Shown here: positions 29,228-36,551 of the stretch, piece by piece
How positions within the stretch are numbered: the stretch's first letter is position 1
How the letters are laid out: every line of letters begins with the position of its first letter
Source of the DNA: Bifidobacterium cebidarum
GTDB taxonomy: Bacteria; Actinomycetota; Actinomycetes; Actinomycetales; Bifidobacteriaceae
Direction of reading: 5' to 3'
Length of the DNA: 64,000 bases
Assembly: GCF_009193305.1 (NCBI RefSeq)
Contig: NZ_WBVS01000006.1
Coordinates: 90,029 to 154,028 of the forward strand
The notes under the pieces: generated by a model
What the model was told of the DNA's origin: nothing
The model's database searches: none
The model's input: only the letters and a program-made list of their open reading frames with translations
Translations under genes and position numbers: made by a program

Positions 29228-29274
29228 CCGGACCGACAACGCAACAACAGACACGCAACCAGACGAAACGAGAC

Positions 29275-30294
29275 ATGATGAACACTAAGAACAACTCGCT
29301 GACCCACAACATCCGGACCTTTCGCCACGGCACCGAACCACTGGTGGATCCCATCCGAGACACCTTCATCCGCATCGACAAAGTCGGCAACTCATGGTTC
29401 TGGGTGGGTCATTTCGAGGCGGACGGCCACACCCTCGACTTCATGTACCACGTCAGCGTCCTGCAGTTCTCCAAATACCTGCCGGTACGCATGATCAACA
29501 GCGTGCTGTCCATCACCGACGAGACCGGGCACATCTACCGCCACGAGGACCGCTTCTACAAGGTCAGGCGAGGACAGGTCGCAGGCCAGGGACTGCACAT
29601 CCGCACCGACAAGGACGTCATCGAAGGCGACCTCGACGACATGCGCATCGCATCGGCCATGCCGAACGGATCCATCTATCTCGACCTGCACGGCACCGGA
29701 TACCCGCTCTACAGCCTCGGCACCGGCTACTTCCAGATCGCCGGAGTGCCCAATTACCAGTACTCGTTCCCGCACATGGCAGCCAAAGGCGTCATCACCC
29801 TCGACGGCCAACGCCACGAGGTGGAGGGCATGGTATGGATGGACCGTCAGTTCGCCGGCATGCCCAAAGGCAGAAGCCTCAAGGACGGCTACAACTGCAA
29901 ATGGCTGTGGATGAACCTCTGCTTCGACAATGACCCCGACGTAATCAGCCTGTGGGGCGTGACCGAACTGGCCACCGGCGAAGAACACTGCTGGGCCAGC
30001 GTCCTGCACGAGGACGGCACCCAATCCTTCACCGGCGTCGATCCGATGGTCGAGGACTCCTTCAACGTGTGGGAAAGCCCCGTGACCGGCATGAAATACC
30101 CGACCGGATGGACCATCTCCATCCCCGAATGGGAGGCGAAACTCACCGTCACATCCATCATGGACGAACAGGAAATCGCCTCGCCGAATCCCTCCGGCCG
30201 CAAATACGAAGGCGCGAGCCAAATAATCGGCACCTACCGAGGGCACTCGGTGACGGGCCACTGCTGCCTCGAACTCGTCGGCGGATGGAACTGA
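29275..30294 (+). CDS. CrtC/AttH-like lipocalin-fold protein (putative hydratase/hydrolase)
   Basis: A 339-aa soluble protein resembling the paired-lipocalin CrtC/AttH group, whose best known member is carotenoid 1,2-hydratase. The supporting motif is EVEGMVWMDRQFAGMPKG (about residues 183-200), matching the G-x-WMDRQ signature, followed by the WLWMNLCFDN strand. No signal peptide is seen. The substrate is unknown: I see no carotenoid genes in the window, and such enzymes can act on other hydrophobic molecules. Location directly behind a drug-efflux pump under TetR control suggests modification or binding of the same compound. The start is the first of two consecutive ATGs; the ribosome site is weak. 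Confidence 0.72.
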   Translation: MMNTKNNSLTHNIRTFRHGTEPLVDPIRDTFIRIDKVGNSWFWVGHFEADGHTLDFMYHVSVLQFSKYLPVRMINSVLSITDETGHIYRHEDRFYKVRRGQVAGQGLHIRTDKDVIEGDLDDMRIASAMPNGSIYLDLHGTGYPLYSLGTGYFQIAGVPNYQYSFPHMAAKGVITLDGQRHEVEGMVWMDRQFAGMPKGRSLKDGYNCKWLWMNLCFDNDPDVISLWGVTELATGEEHCWASVLHEDGTQSFTGVDPMVEDSFNVWESPVTGMKYPTGWTISIPEWEAKLTVTSIMDEQEIASPNPSGRKYEGASQIIGTYRGHSVTGHCCLELVGGWN

Positions 30295-30432
30295 CAACAC
30301 CGGCTTGTCTTCCTGAATCAACCAGCATCGGACCAATTCCGTCGACCCGCCGAAGAAAAAACCGACGACCCCGTGAACAAGGGATTCGGGATGGATACTA
30401 GATAACCTTTAGGTTGGTTCCCACACAAGAAA

Positions 30433-30468
30433 AAGCCCGTCTCGTGCATGGCAACACGAGACGGGCTT
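30433..30468. terminator. Bidirectional terminator hairpin
   Basis: Perfect 14-bp stem (AAGCCCGTCTCGTG and complement) with an 8-nt loop. It is preceded by AAAA and followed by TTAAAT, between the lipocalin gene and the holin fragment. Confidence 0.85.
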
Positions 30469-30471
30469 AAA

Positions 30472-30747
30472 TCATTGAGCGTATTCGGCTTCATGGTCTT
30501 TGCTGAGCTTGCCGCTGAGCGCTTGATTCACCAAGGTGTAGACGGCTTGTGCGACGCCGATGACGCCGGTGAGGACGACGCCCCACCTGTAGCCGTGGAA
30601 GCCGTTGGTGGCTGCGATGGCGATGACGCCGAGCGGGATGCTCGCGCCGAGGCTGGTAAGTCCCACGTAGTCGGCGGGTATGTACTTCTTGAACGCCTGC
30701 ACCAAGGCGGGCGCGACGAGGGCGACGATGCCGGCGGCGTGTTTGCA
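30472..30747 (-). pseudogene. Truncated phage holin-like gene (C-terminal part)
   Basis: The minus-strand frame ending at 30472 encodes about 90 residues that look like the C-terminal three quarters of a phage holin: AGIVALVAPALVQAFKKYIPADYVGLTSLGASIPLGVIAIA, then VVLTGVIGVAQAVYTLVNQ, then a charged tail. Upstream of about 30750 the frame becomes low-quality sequence with no start codon in a sensible place, so the N terminus seems to have been lost. A 9-bp hairpin (CTTCGGAAT/ATTCCGAAG, 30760-30784) lies at the junction. This is probably a prophage relic. Confidence 0.55.
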
Positions 30748-30784
30748 AGATACAAAAAGCTTCGGAATTGCAAGTATTCCGAAG

Positions 30785-31135
30785 TAAATCGTTACCTGCG
30801 GGATCTGAGACCGCTGCCCCTTGTTATTGAGAGGCTGCTTTTCCGGTGTTCGTGAGCCTCGCTTGATACGTTTTGTTGCAATGCCGCTGCTTTTAGAGAC
30901 CATCGTGTCTGGGCTGCAGACACGATGATGAGCATTATTCCAGTGGTTGCAGTCGCTGGGTGACTGGACCGGCATACCAGTTTTGCAGTCGGTAGAGGGT
31001 GACGTCATACAATCACATGCCAGCGTGTGCGCACATATATGTATGTAGGTGCGCGCATATGTGCGAATGCATCTCCGTAAAGACAATATCGCTTGTGCTG
31101 TTGGCTGCTCTGTTGTGTGAATCTGCGTGTTCTGG
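30785..31135. other. Gene-free stretch, probable decayed phage DNA
   Basis: About 350 nt with low coding quality in all frames. Short alternating pyrimidine/purine runs (GCGCACATATATGTATGTAGGTGCGCGCATATGTGCG, split here for description; near 31026-31062) form imperfect palindromes. I see no RNA gene in it. Confidence 0.4.
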
Positions 31136-31474
31136 TCATAGGAGGCTTCTCGCTACCGCTTTTACTCCTTCTTGATGGCTGGCTTTTAGGTAAATATTCA
31201 TGAAAGTTCGCCCCTGCAACTCAATGTCCTGCGCGAGCACGTTGACGGCGTCGTTCTTGTGTTCGATCCACCAGGCTGCGTCGTCGCGGCGGAGCACCTG
31301 TTTGTGCAGTTCGGAGAAGGCGTCGCGGTCTCCGATGCGCGCGTGGGTGGCGAGAACATCCATTTGGTTGAGCGCTCGCCGGCGAATCGGCTCGGCGCGG
31401 TCGCACTGCATCCATATGGACATTTGTTCGAATGAGTCTGATGGGGAGTGGTTGGAAGATGTTGCGCATACCAC
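31136..31474 (-). pseudogene. Hypothetical fragment, possibly frameshifted
   Basis: A frame of up to 112 residues whose last 80 look protein-like: RRRALNQMDVLATHARIGDRDAFSELHKQVLRRDDAAWWIEHKNDAVNVLAQDIEL and onwards. Its N-terminal 20 residues are poor. An overlapping minus-strand frame offers a better-looking beginning (MITEWYAQHLPTTPHQ), so a frameshift is possible. I do not recognise the family. The position next to the holin relic suggests decayed accessory DNA. Confidence 0.35.
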
Positions 31475-31502
31475 TCAGTTATCATGAAAAGGAATCCGGG
31501 CC

Positions 31503-32171
31503 ATGGAGGATTCGGATATGGATGAAGCAACCGCAATGAGGCAGGGGAGTGAACCGATGAGCGTGCCGCAGGAAGTATTGGATGTGCTGCATTCGGGCGA
31601 GGTGTATTGCTGGGATGGCGAACTGATGGATGCCGCGCAGCAGGAGCAGCGGAATATGCTCAACAAGACCAACGAGCTGCCGGCCGCCTCGCCGGAACGC
31701 GACAAGCTGCTGCATGAGTATTTCGCGGAAATGGGGGAGAACACCTGGATTGAGCCGCCGCTGCATGCCAACTGGGGTTGTTCGACCCATTTAGGCAGCT
31801 TCGTGTACGCGAACTTCAACCTGACGCTGGTGGATGACGGCGAAGTGTTCATCGGCGACCATACGATGATCGGCCCGAACGTCTCCCTGATCACCACCGG
31901 GCATCCGATTTGCCCCGACTTGCGCGAAAAGCTCGCGCAGTTCTCCGAGCCGATCCACATCGGGCGCAACGTGTGGATCGGTGCGAACGTCACTGTATTG
32001 CCGGGCGTCACCATCGGGGACAATTCGGTCATCGGCGCGTGCAGCCTGGTCACCAAAGACATTCCCGCCAACTCGGTGGCGGTCGGCAGCCCATGCCGCG
32101 TGATGCGCGAAATCAACGAGCATGACCAGGAATACTACTGGCGTGATAAGCGCATTCCTGAGGGGATGTAG
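31503..32171 (+). CDS. Sugar O-acetyltransferase (Maa/LacA/NodL family)
   Basis: A 222-aa acetyl-CoA-dependent acetyltransferase of the left-handed beta-helix type. The N-terminal maltose-acetyltransferase domain (EVYCWDGELMDAAQQEQRNMLNKTNE) is followed by hexapeptide repeats (IGDHTMIGPNVSLITTGHP, then IGRNVWIGANVTVLPGVTIGDNSVIGACSLVTKDIP). The catalytic His is the H of TTGHP. The ATG at 31503 follows AAAAGGA at 9 nt. It would acetylate a free sugar or glucoside. It is a single-gene unit with its own terminator. Confidence 0.92.
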   Translation: MEDSDMDEATAMRQGSEPMSVPQEVLDVLHSGEVYCWDGELMDAAQQEQRNMLNKTNELPAASPERDKLLHEYFAEMGENTWIEPPLHANWGCSTHLGSFVYANFNLTLVDDGEVFIGDHTMIGPNVSLITTGHPICPDLREKLAQFSEPIHIGRNVWIGANVTVLPGVTIGDNSVIGACSLVTKDIPANSVAVGSPCRVMREINEHDQEYYWRDKRIPEGM

Positions 32172-32192
32172 ACATAGCCTGCTGTTCTAGTG

Positions 32193-32233
32193 AATGCTGT
32201 GCTTGCGAATAACTTGTTCGTGAGCACAGCATT
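32193..32233 (+). terminator. Terminator after the acetyltransferase gene
   Basis: 11-bp perfect arms (AATGCTGTGCT and complement) with additional CGAA/TTCG pairing in the loop, followed by TGTATTC. Confidence 0.75.
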
Positions 32234-32277
32234 TGTATTCATCGATGGATGACTAAAGGCTGACTAATCCGAAAACA

Positions 32278-33189
32278 CTACCGAATACGGTAGTTGGAGC
32301 CGCGCTGGGTCATGATAAGGCCTGCACGCGTAAGCTTCTTATCCAACGTGTACAAGGCATTACGCAGCAGTCCCTGCTGCTCAAAATAAGGTCCGCCCAC
32401 AAGGCCCACGAGCTCCTTGGTGTTCACGAACTTGCCGTCAGCCTTAACTAGGGCCTCCAACAGGCTGTATTCCAAGCGGGAGAGCGTGATCGGACTATGC
32501 GTGGATGCATAGTAGGCCCGGCGGTGGGTGGTGTCCAATGTGAGATTGCCGCGGATGATCATGGTGGGGGAGTCGGCGGCGAGCGCACTCACATAGGAAA
32601 GCAATTCAGTATCGGAGAATGGCTTGCGTAGTACTGCATCCGGTTGATTGGCGTTCGCCTGTACCTCGGTCTCGCTGGATTCGTCGGACCCATTGGATGC
32701 CAATGCTGCAGTCGGTTCAGCTGATTGATTCGGCTCGATCGGTGCATACTCATGCGGCAGCGCTCGCCAACGATTGCCTTCGCCGGTCGCACGACTCAGC
32801 GGAGTGGTGGCGAGCAGCAGAATCTTCAACGATGGGTCGGTCTTGCGCAACGTTGCTACGAAATCATTGTGTGATGGTTCGACCAAATCCTCATCAAGCA
32901 CGATGGCATCATAGGGGACTATAGGGGCATCCTCGCTGTCATCTGAGGCTTGGGACTGCTTCTGCGCATCGGTTCGTGCCGGAGCATCAGTTTGTATGGG
33001 CTGAGCTTGAGAGCCGGGTTGCGTCTGATTCACAGTGCCGGCTAGGGGTTGTCCTTGCTGTGCCGCGATAATCGCATCCAACGTCGCTTCCCGGGTGCCG
33101 GTCTGGTCAACCTCATGCTGCGCGCCCAGCAATGTGCCACGAATGGCGCGAGCGAGCGGCTCATTCGATGCGGCGACCAGTAACTTCAT
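32278..33189 (-). CDS. Orphan OmpR-type regulator with degenerate receiver domain
   Basis: A 303-aa regulator. Residues 1-200 form a receiver-like domain: hydrophobic first strand MKLLVAAS, candidate phospho-acceptor Asp99 (IVLDED), LATTP, and Lys189 (LRKPF). The acidic pair normally after strand 1 is replaced by Ser-Asn. Two Gln/Ala/Ser-rich loops, about residues 45-87 and 150-182, swell the domain. Residues 205-303 are an OmpR-type winged helix (ITLSRLEYSLLEALVKADGKFVNTKELV, ending RGSNYRIR). No histidine kinase is adjacent. GGGAGGTG precedes the ATG. Phosphorylation-independent control is my inference. Confidence 0.82.
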   Translation of the reverse strand: MKLLVAASNEPLARAIRGTLLGAQHEVDQTGTREATLDAIIAAQQGQPLAGTVNQTQPGSQAQPIQTDAPARTDAQKQSQASDDSEDAPIVPYDAIVLDEDLVEPSHNDFVATLRKTDPSLKILLLATTPLSRATGEGNRWRALPHEYAPIEPNQSAEPTAALASNGSDESSETEVQANANQPDAVLRKPFSDTELLSYVSALAADSPTMIIRGNLTLDTTHRRAYYASTHSPITLSRLEYSLLEALVKADGKFVNTKELVGLVGGPYFEQQGLLRNALYTLDKKLTRAGLIMTQRGSNYRIR

Positions 33190-33307
33190 AAGGCACCTCC
33201 CTTGCCGCCCAGTGTAGGCCGAGGCGTGACAGAGGTTCCAGATGTTGGTGCCATCCGGAACCCTTCGCCTAGTCTAGGCCGGAGCGGGGCGGCCCAGAGT
33301 CGTGTGA

Positions 33308-33997
33308 TTACAGAATGGGCTGCAACGTCGTGGGATAACGGCGGTGTGCGGAGATAATGCTGAGCGCGATGGCAAGGATGCCGAATGCAATCAGTGCGAT
33401 CAGAGCCCAAGCGGCGGACGTCGTCAGCATCACGATGATAAACACCGGCATTGGCACAGAGGAAACCAGTGAGACTACCGAGAAGGCGCCGACCGAGGCC
33501 GCATGCGAGGCAAGCAGAATTTGTTCACCGGCGAAAGCAATCACAGCCGGGGTAAGAACGATGCATACGATTTCCGGAATCGCATCACTGTTCCAGCGCG
33601 TCAGTCCGACCCAAGCCAGATATCCGAGTATGCTCAGCGACATGATTTCGGCGATGAGCATGGGTAGCAGGCTTTTGGCGATGCAATACTGCAGCATCGA
33701 ACGGCCGGAGGCGCGCCAAGACTCCAGAGTGCCGTCAACTTCCACCGAAGCCGACATATCCATCGCATTGGGATTGGCCATCAGCGTGCATATCGCCAAT
33801 TCGCTGCCCAGAAACCCGTACCATGGTGCTAAAGTTTGAGCCGCGGACAATCCGTCTATGGTGGCGGGATTCGTTGGATCGCTGACGGAGAGTACGGCGA
33901 TCATTACCGGAATGAACAGCCACAAACTGATACCGAATGCCAGATATAACGGGTTCCTGCGTAGAAGAATCCAATCTTTCCAAAGCATTGCTTTCAT
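33308..33997 (-). CDS. ABC-2-like transporter permease
   Basis: A 229-aa protein starting MKAMLWKDWILLRRN, the usual beginning of ABC-2 permeases, with six hydrophobic segments and no other motif. It is the last gene of a four-gene minus-strand cluster after a membrane protein, an HTH regulator and an ATPase. It resembles the permease half of the upstream fusion protein in its first four segments (compare TPAVIAFA with TPTLMAFA). The two probably form or formed a heterodimeric exporter with the ATPase. Confidence 0.8.
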   Translation of the reverse strand: MKAMLWKDWILLRRNPLYLAFGISLWLFIPVMIAVLSVSDPTNPATIDGLSAAQTLAPWYGFLGSELAICTLMANPNAMDMSASVEVDGTLESWRASGRSMLQYCIAKSLLPMLIAEIMSLSILGYLAWVGLTRWNSDAIPEIVCIVLTPAVIAFAGEQILLASHAASVGAFSVVSLVSSVPMPVFIIVMLTTSAAWALIALIAFGILAIALSIISAHRRYPTTLQPIL

Positions 33998-34015
33998 AAA
34001 GGACTCCTTTAATGG

Positions 34016-35293
34016 CTATTTGCTGATGCCGAAGTTCACATTGATGTGTTCGCGGCCAAGGGTGGCGGCTTGCTTGAACGCGTCGATATTCGGGAAATCG
34101 TTGATATTGCAATCTTTGACGAGGTGTTTGTTGTCGAGGATGATGATGCGGTCGGTGACTTCCCAGCAGTACTCCAAATCATGGGTGATGGTCAGTATCG
34201 TGCGTCCGTTCGCCGTGAGCTGCTTCATCAGGTCGATAAGCAACTGCCGGGTGATTGGATCCACCGCATTGGTTGGCTCATCCAACAGAATCAGCTTCGG
34301 TTCAAACAGCATGCCCGCCACGATGCCTGCACGTTTCTTGAGGCCGCTGGAAAGGTCCTTGACTTTCTTGTCGAGATGCTCACCCAGTTCAAATGCCTGT
34401 ACCATCGGCAGCTCGTCGAGATGCTGTATGTCGATTGGATGCGGATTGGCATGCGTGGCATAGAGCATTGAACGGAACTTGAGATTTTCGCGGATGGTCA
34501 TCGTAGGGGAGAGATTGCCGGAATCGCTCAGCTGAAACACCTCGCGCATCGAATGGAATACGCTGCTGTTGATGGTGGCGGAGCCTTGCTGTGGGCGCAG
34601 AAGACCGGTGATGATGCCGAACAATGTGGTTTTGCCCACGCCGTTGTATCCCAGAATGCCCAGCGATTGGCCGGCCGGCACATTGAGGTTGATATGTTCC
34701 AGCACAGGTTTGTGGCTTTTGTAGCCGAAGGTCATATCCGTGACGCGAATGGCCGTCAGTTGGTTGACCCCGGGTTGAGTTTCGGTATGAGGAGTTTCAG
34801 TGATTGTGGTGCTGGTCATGAGTAGAGCCTTTCCTTTGACGCAAATGGACCAGAGATAGCATGCGAATGCCATCAATGTGGGTGTGAATGCTGTGGCGAT
34901 GCCTTGTGGCGTAAGGATTGCGAGGCGTAGCGGCGAAGCAATGGCATAGGCGAATGTTGTGAGCATTGCGCTCGCTGTGGCGATCGGGATGAGCGCCCAC
35001 ACTAGTTGCGCGATGACGTATTGATGCAGTGGACGGCCGCAGGCTCGCACGGTGAGAATGGTGCCATTGGCGAGGTCGCTGCGGATGGCGTCTATGGCAA
35101 GCGCGGGTGCCAAGCAGACGCCCAGCGTGATGATGGCGAACTGATACATGGTGGCCGCTGTATTGCGGTCCATGCCGAATATGGGAATCACAGCGATGCA
35201 GAGTATTGGCATAACGATGGCGATGATGGCGATGGCCAACATTGCAGAGTTATGACGAAGCTGTTGGAAATCTTTGTAGAGTATGGCTTGCAT
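34016..35293 (-). CDS. In-frame fusion of a truncated ABC permease and an ABC ATPase
   Basis: A 425-aa open frame. Residues 1-155 are an ABC-2-type permease (MQAILYKDFQQLRHN start, four hydrophobic segments) that lacks the last two segments seen in the neighbouring permease. Without a stop it runs into a complete ATPase: Walker A GYNGVGKTT, signature LSSGLKKRAG, Walker B LILLDEPTNAVD, H-loop TITHD. The ATPase part has its own start, an ATG at 34819 preceded by AAAGGAAAGG at 8 nt, which would give a 267-aa stand-alone ATPase. So either a deletion fused two genes or both products are made. Transport of an antimicrobial or peptide is only a guess. Confidence 0.8.
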   Translation of the reverse strand: MQAILYKDFQQLRHNSAMLAIAIIAIVMPILCIAVIPIFGMDRNTAATMYQFAIITLGVCLAPALAIDAIRSDLANGTILTVRACGRPLHQYVIAQLVWALIPIATASAMLTTFAYAIASPLRLAILTPQGIATAFTPTLMAFACYLWSICVKGKALLMTSTTITETPHTETQPGVNQLTAIRVTDMTFGYKSHKPVLEHINLNVPAGQSLGILGYNGVGKTTLFGIITGLLRPQQGSATINSSVFHSMREVFQLSDSGNLSPTMTIRENLKFRSMLYATHANPHPIDIQHLDELPMVQAFELGEHLDKKVKDLSSGLKKRAGIVAGMLFEPKLILLDEPTNAVDPITRQLLIDLMKQLTANGRTILTITHDLEYCWEVTDRIIILDNKHLVKDCNINDFPNIDAFKQAATLGREHINVNFGISK

Positions 35294-35512
35294 AGATGCC
35301 TCGAATCGGTGTGGATTGCAGAGCGATGGCTGGCATGATGGGTGATTTTGGGTAAGCTCGCGCCAAGCTAGGAGTCTCATGATGAATTTGGGTATGGCTT
35401 ACGCTGAATGTTTCAGCTTCTTTTCCTCCGATATTTTGCGCCACCTCCCTTCAGAGGGAGGCAGAGGGGCATCAGAGGGAAGTGAAGTGAAACTGAGAAA
35501 AAAGAGCAGAGA

Positions 35513-35824
35513 TTATTGGCCGGCGACGATTTGGCGTAGGGCGGCTACGTGGGATTGAAACGCCTGTTTGCCTTCGCGAGTGAGCCTCACCCAAGTGACC
35601 TTGTAAGCTTTACCGCCCTCGCTGGCTTTCTTATCAAGCTGAATGTAATCATGTTCGGTCAGCGTTTTGAGATGTTTGGAACAGGTGGCATCGCTGATTT
35701 CGAGCGTATCTCGCAACACGTCAAATCGCATGGTGCCATAGGTGTCCAGCAGACCGCAGATACGCAGCCGAATCGGAGCGTGGATGATCTCGTTGAACAC
35801 TGGCTGCGGATTATCCGAGGTCAT
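35513..35824 (-). CDS. Winged-helix transcriptional regulator (HTH_34-like)
   Basis: A 103-aa MarR/ArsR-like regulator of the HTH_34 type: NEIIHAPIRLRICGLLDTYGTMRFDVLRDTLEISDATCSKHLKTLTEHDYI is the helix-turn-helix, then the wing GGKAYKVTWVRLTREGKQAF. GGAGG lies 6 nt before the ATG at 35824. The gene overlaps the end of the membrane-protein gene by 14 bp and is followed after 219 bp by the ABC fusion, so regulator and transporter probably respond to the same signal. A matching dyad lies at the operon promoter. Confidence 0.87.
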   Translation of the reverse strand: MTSDNPQPVFNEIIHAPIRLRICGLLDTYGTMRFDVLRDTLEISDATCSKHLKTLTEHDYIQLDKKASEGGKAYKVTWVRLTREGKQAFQSHVAALRQIVAGQ

Positions 35825-36437
35825 GATGTGCCTCCGCCGAAGAATCAAGGTGAGACGGTTCGGGGGCCGTGTGCTGTTTCAATGCGCGGACGGTTTCATC
35901 GAATTCCCACGCTTCCATAACGCCATTGATAACCGCGCCGATCAATGTGACCGCTACAGCCGACCACCATGCGGTGGTGGCATAACCCACGGCAAGGGCC
36001 AAAATCGGCGGAATGAAATTGACGAAGAAATGTGCGACGAGCGCAAGCTGGTAACGGCGACTCCGCATCACCAGTTTGGGCATCTGCCATTGTGGAGCGA
36101 TGCCCTGGCGGCGGCTATTGAGCATGGTGGCCGCGATGAGCAGGAGTAGGCTCATCGCCAGTAAAGCAGCCACAAGCCATAGGGGATTCCATGGTAGGTT
36201 GAATCGGTTGAACCATGCCTGTGGCATCAGCCAATACGTGAAGGTGAGCAGCCCGAATACGATGGCAATCCACACGATGCTGGATGTGCGGAGAGCTTCA
36301 TAGCCGGTTGCGATTTTCGCACGATCCGAGTCAAGCGCGCGCAGGGAATCAAGTGCGCTCAATGCATGCTGCTGATCACTGCTCAGCTCTCTTGCTTGTG
36401 ATTGTTGCATTTGCTGAGGTTGTTGTGTTGCTGCCAT
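35811..36437 (-). CDS. Four-TM membrane protein of the ABC/HTH operon, unknown function
   Basis: A 208-aa protein beginning MAATQQPQQMQQSQ. A Gln-rich soluble N terminus of about 55 residues is followed by four hydrophobic segments in pairs and a charged C terminus. No known motif is seen. It is first in the minus-strand operon with the HTH regulator (14-bp overlap). Its ATG follows AGGGGG at about 4 nt. It may be a sensor or accessory protein of the exporter, by context only. Confidence 0.75.
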   Translation of the reverse strand: MAATQQPQQMQQSQARELSSDQQHALSALDSLRALDSDRAKIATGYEALRTSSIVWIAIVFGLLTFTYWLMPQAWFNRFNLPWNPLWLVAALLAMSLLLLIAATMLNSRRQGIAPQWQMPKLVMRSRRYQLALVAHFFVNFIPPILALAVGYATTAWWSAVAVTLIGAVINGVMEAWEFDETVRALKQHTAPEPSHLDSSAEAHHDLG

Positions 36438-36475
36438 GATGCCCCCTTCACACGGATTGCGTATGGCTGAATCGC

Positions 36476-36531
36476 CAAACCTCTTTCCGCTGTGGAAAAT
36501 AATATCACTTTCCATAGCAGAAAGAGGTTTG
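36476..36531 (-). promoter_or_regulatory. 56-bp dyad around the -10 of the ABC/HTH operon
   Basis: Perfect arms CAAACCTCTTTC (36476-36487) and its complement (36520-36531). Each is followed inward by TTTCC/GGAAA half sites. On the minus strand a TATTAT hexamer (36499-36504) lies exactly at the centre. This is what a repressor clamping the promoter would need. It also follows the parC stop by 21 bp and could double as its terminator. Confidence 0.6.
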
Positions 36532-36551
36532 CGTGTCGGGGCTGGCGGCAC

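Noticed and set aside
28064..29254. 396-codon minus-strand frame rich in Gly, Arg and Asp
   Set aside because: Shadow opposite the DHA2 efflux gene; low-complexity sequence.
27841..29274. Upstream extension of the lipocalin gene through the efflux gene
   Set aside because: The frame is an out-of-frame shadow of the efflux pump; the real start follows the pump's stop codon.
31503..32171. Acetyltransferase as part of the phage relic
   Set aside because: It is intact, has a strong ribosome site and its own terminator, and belongs to a common chromosomal family.
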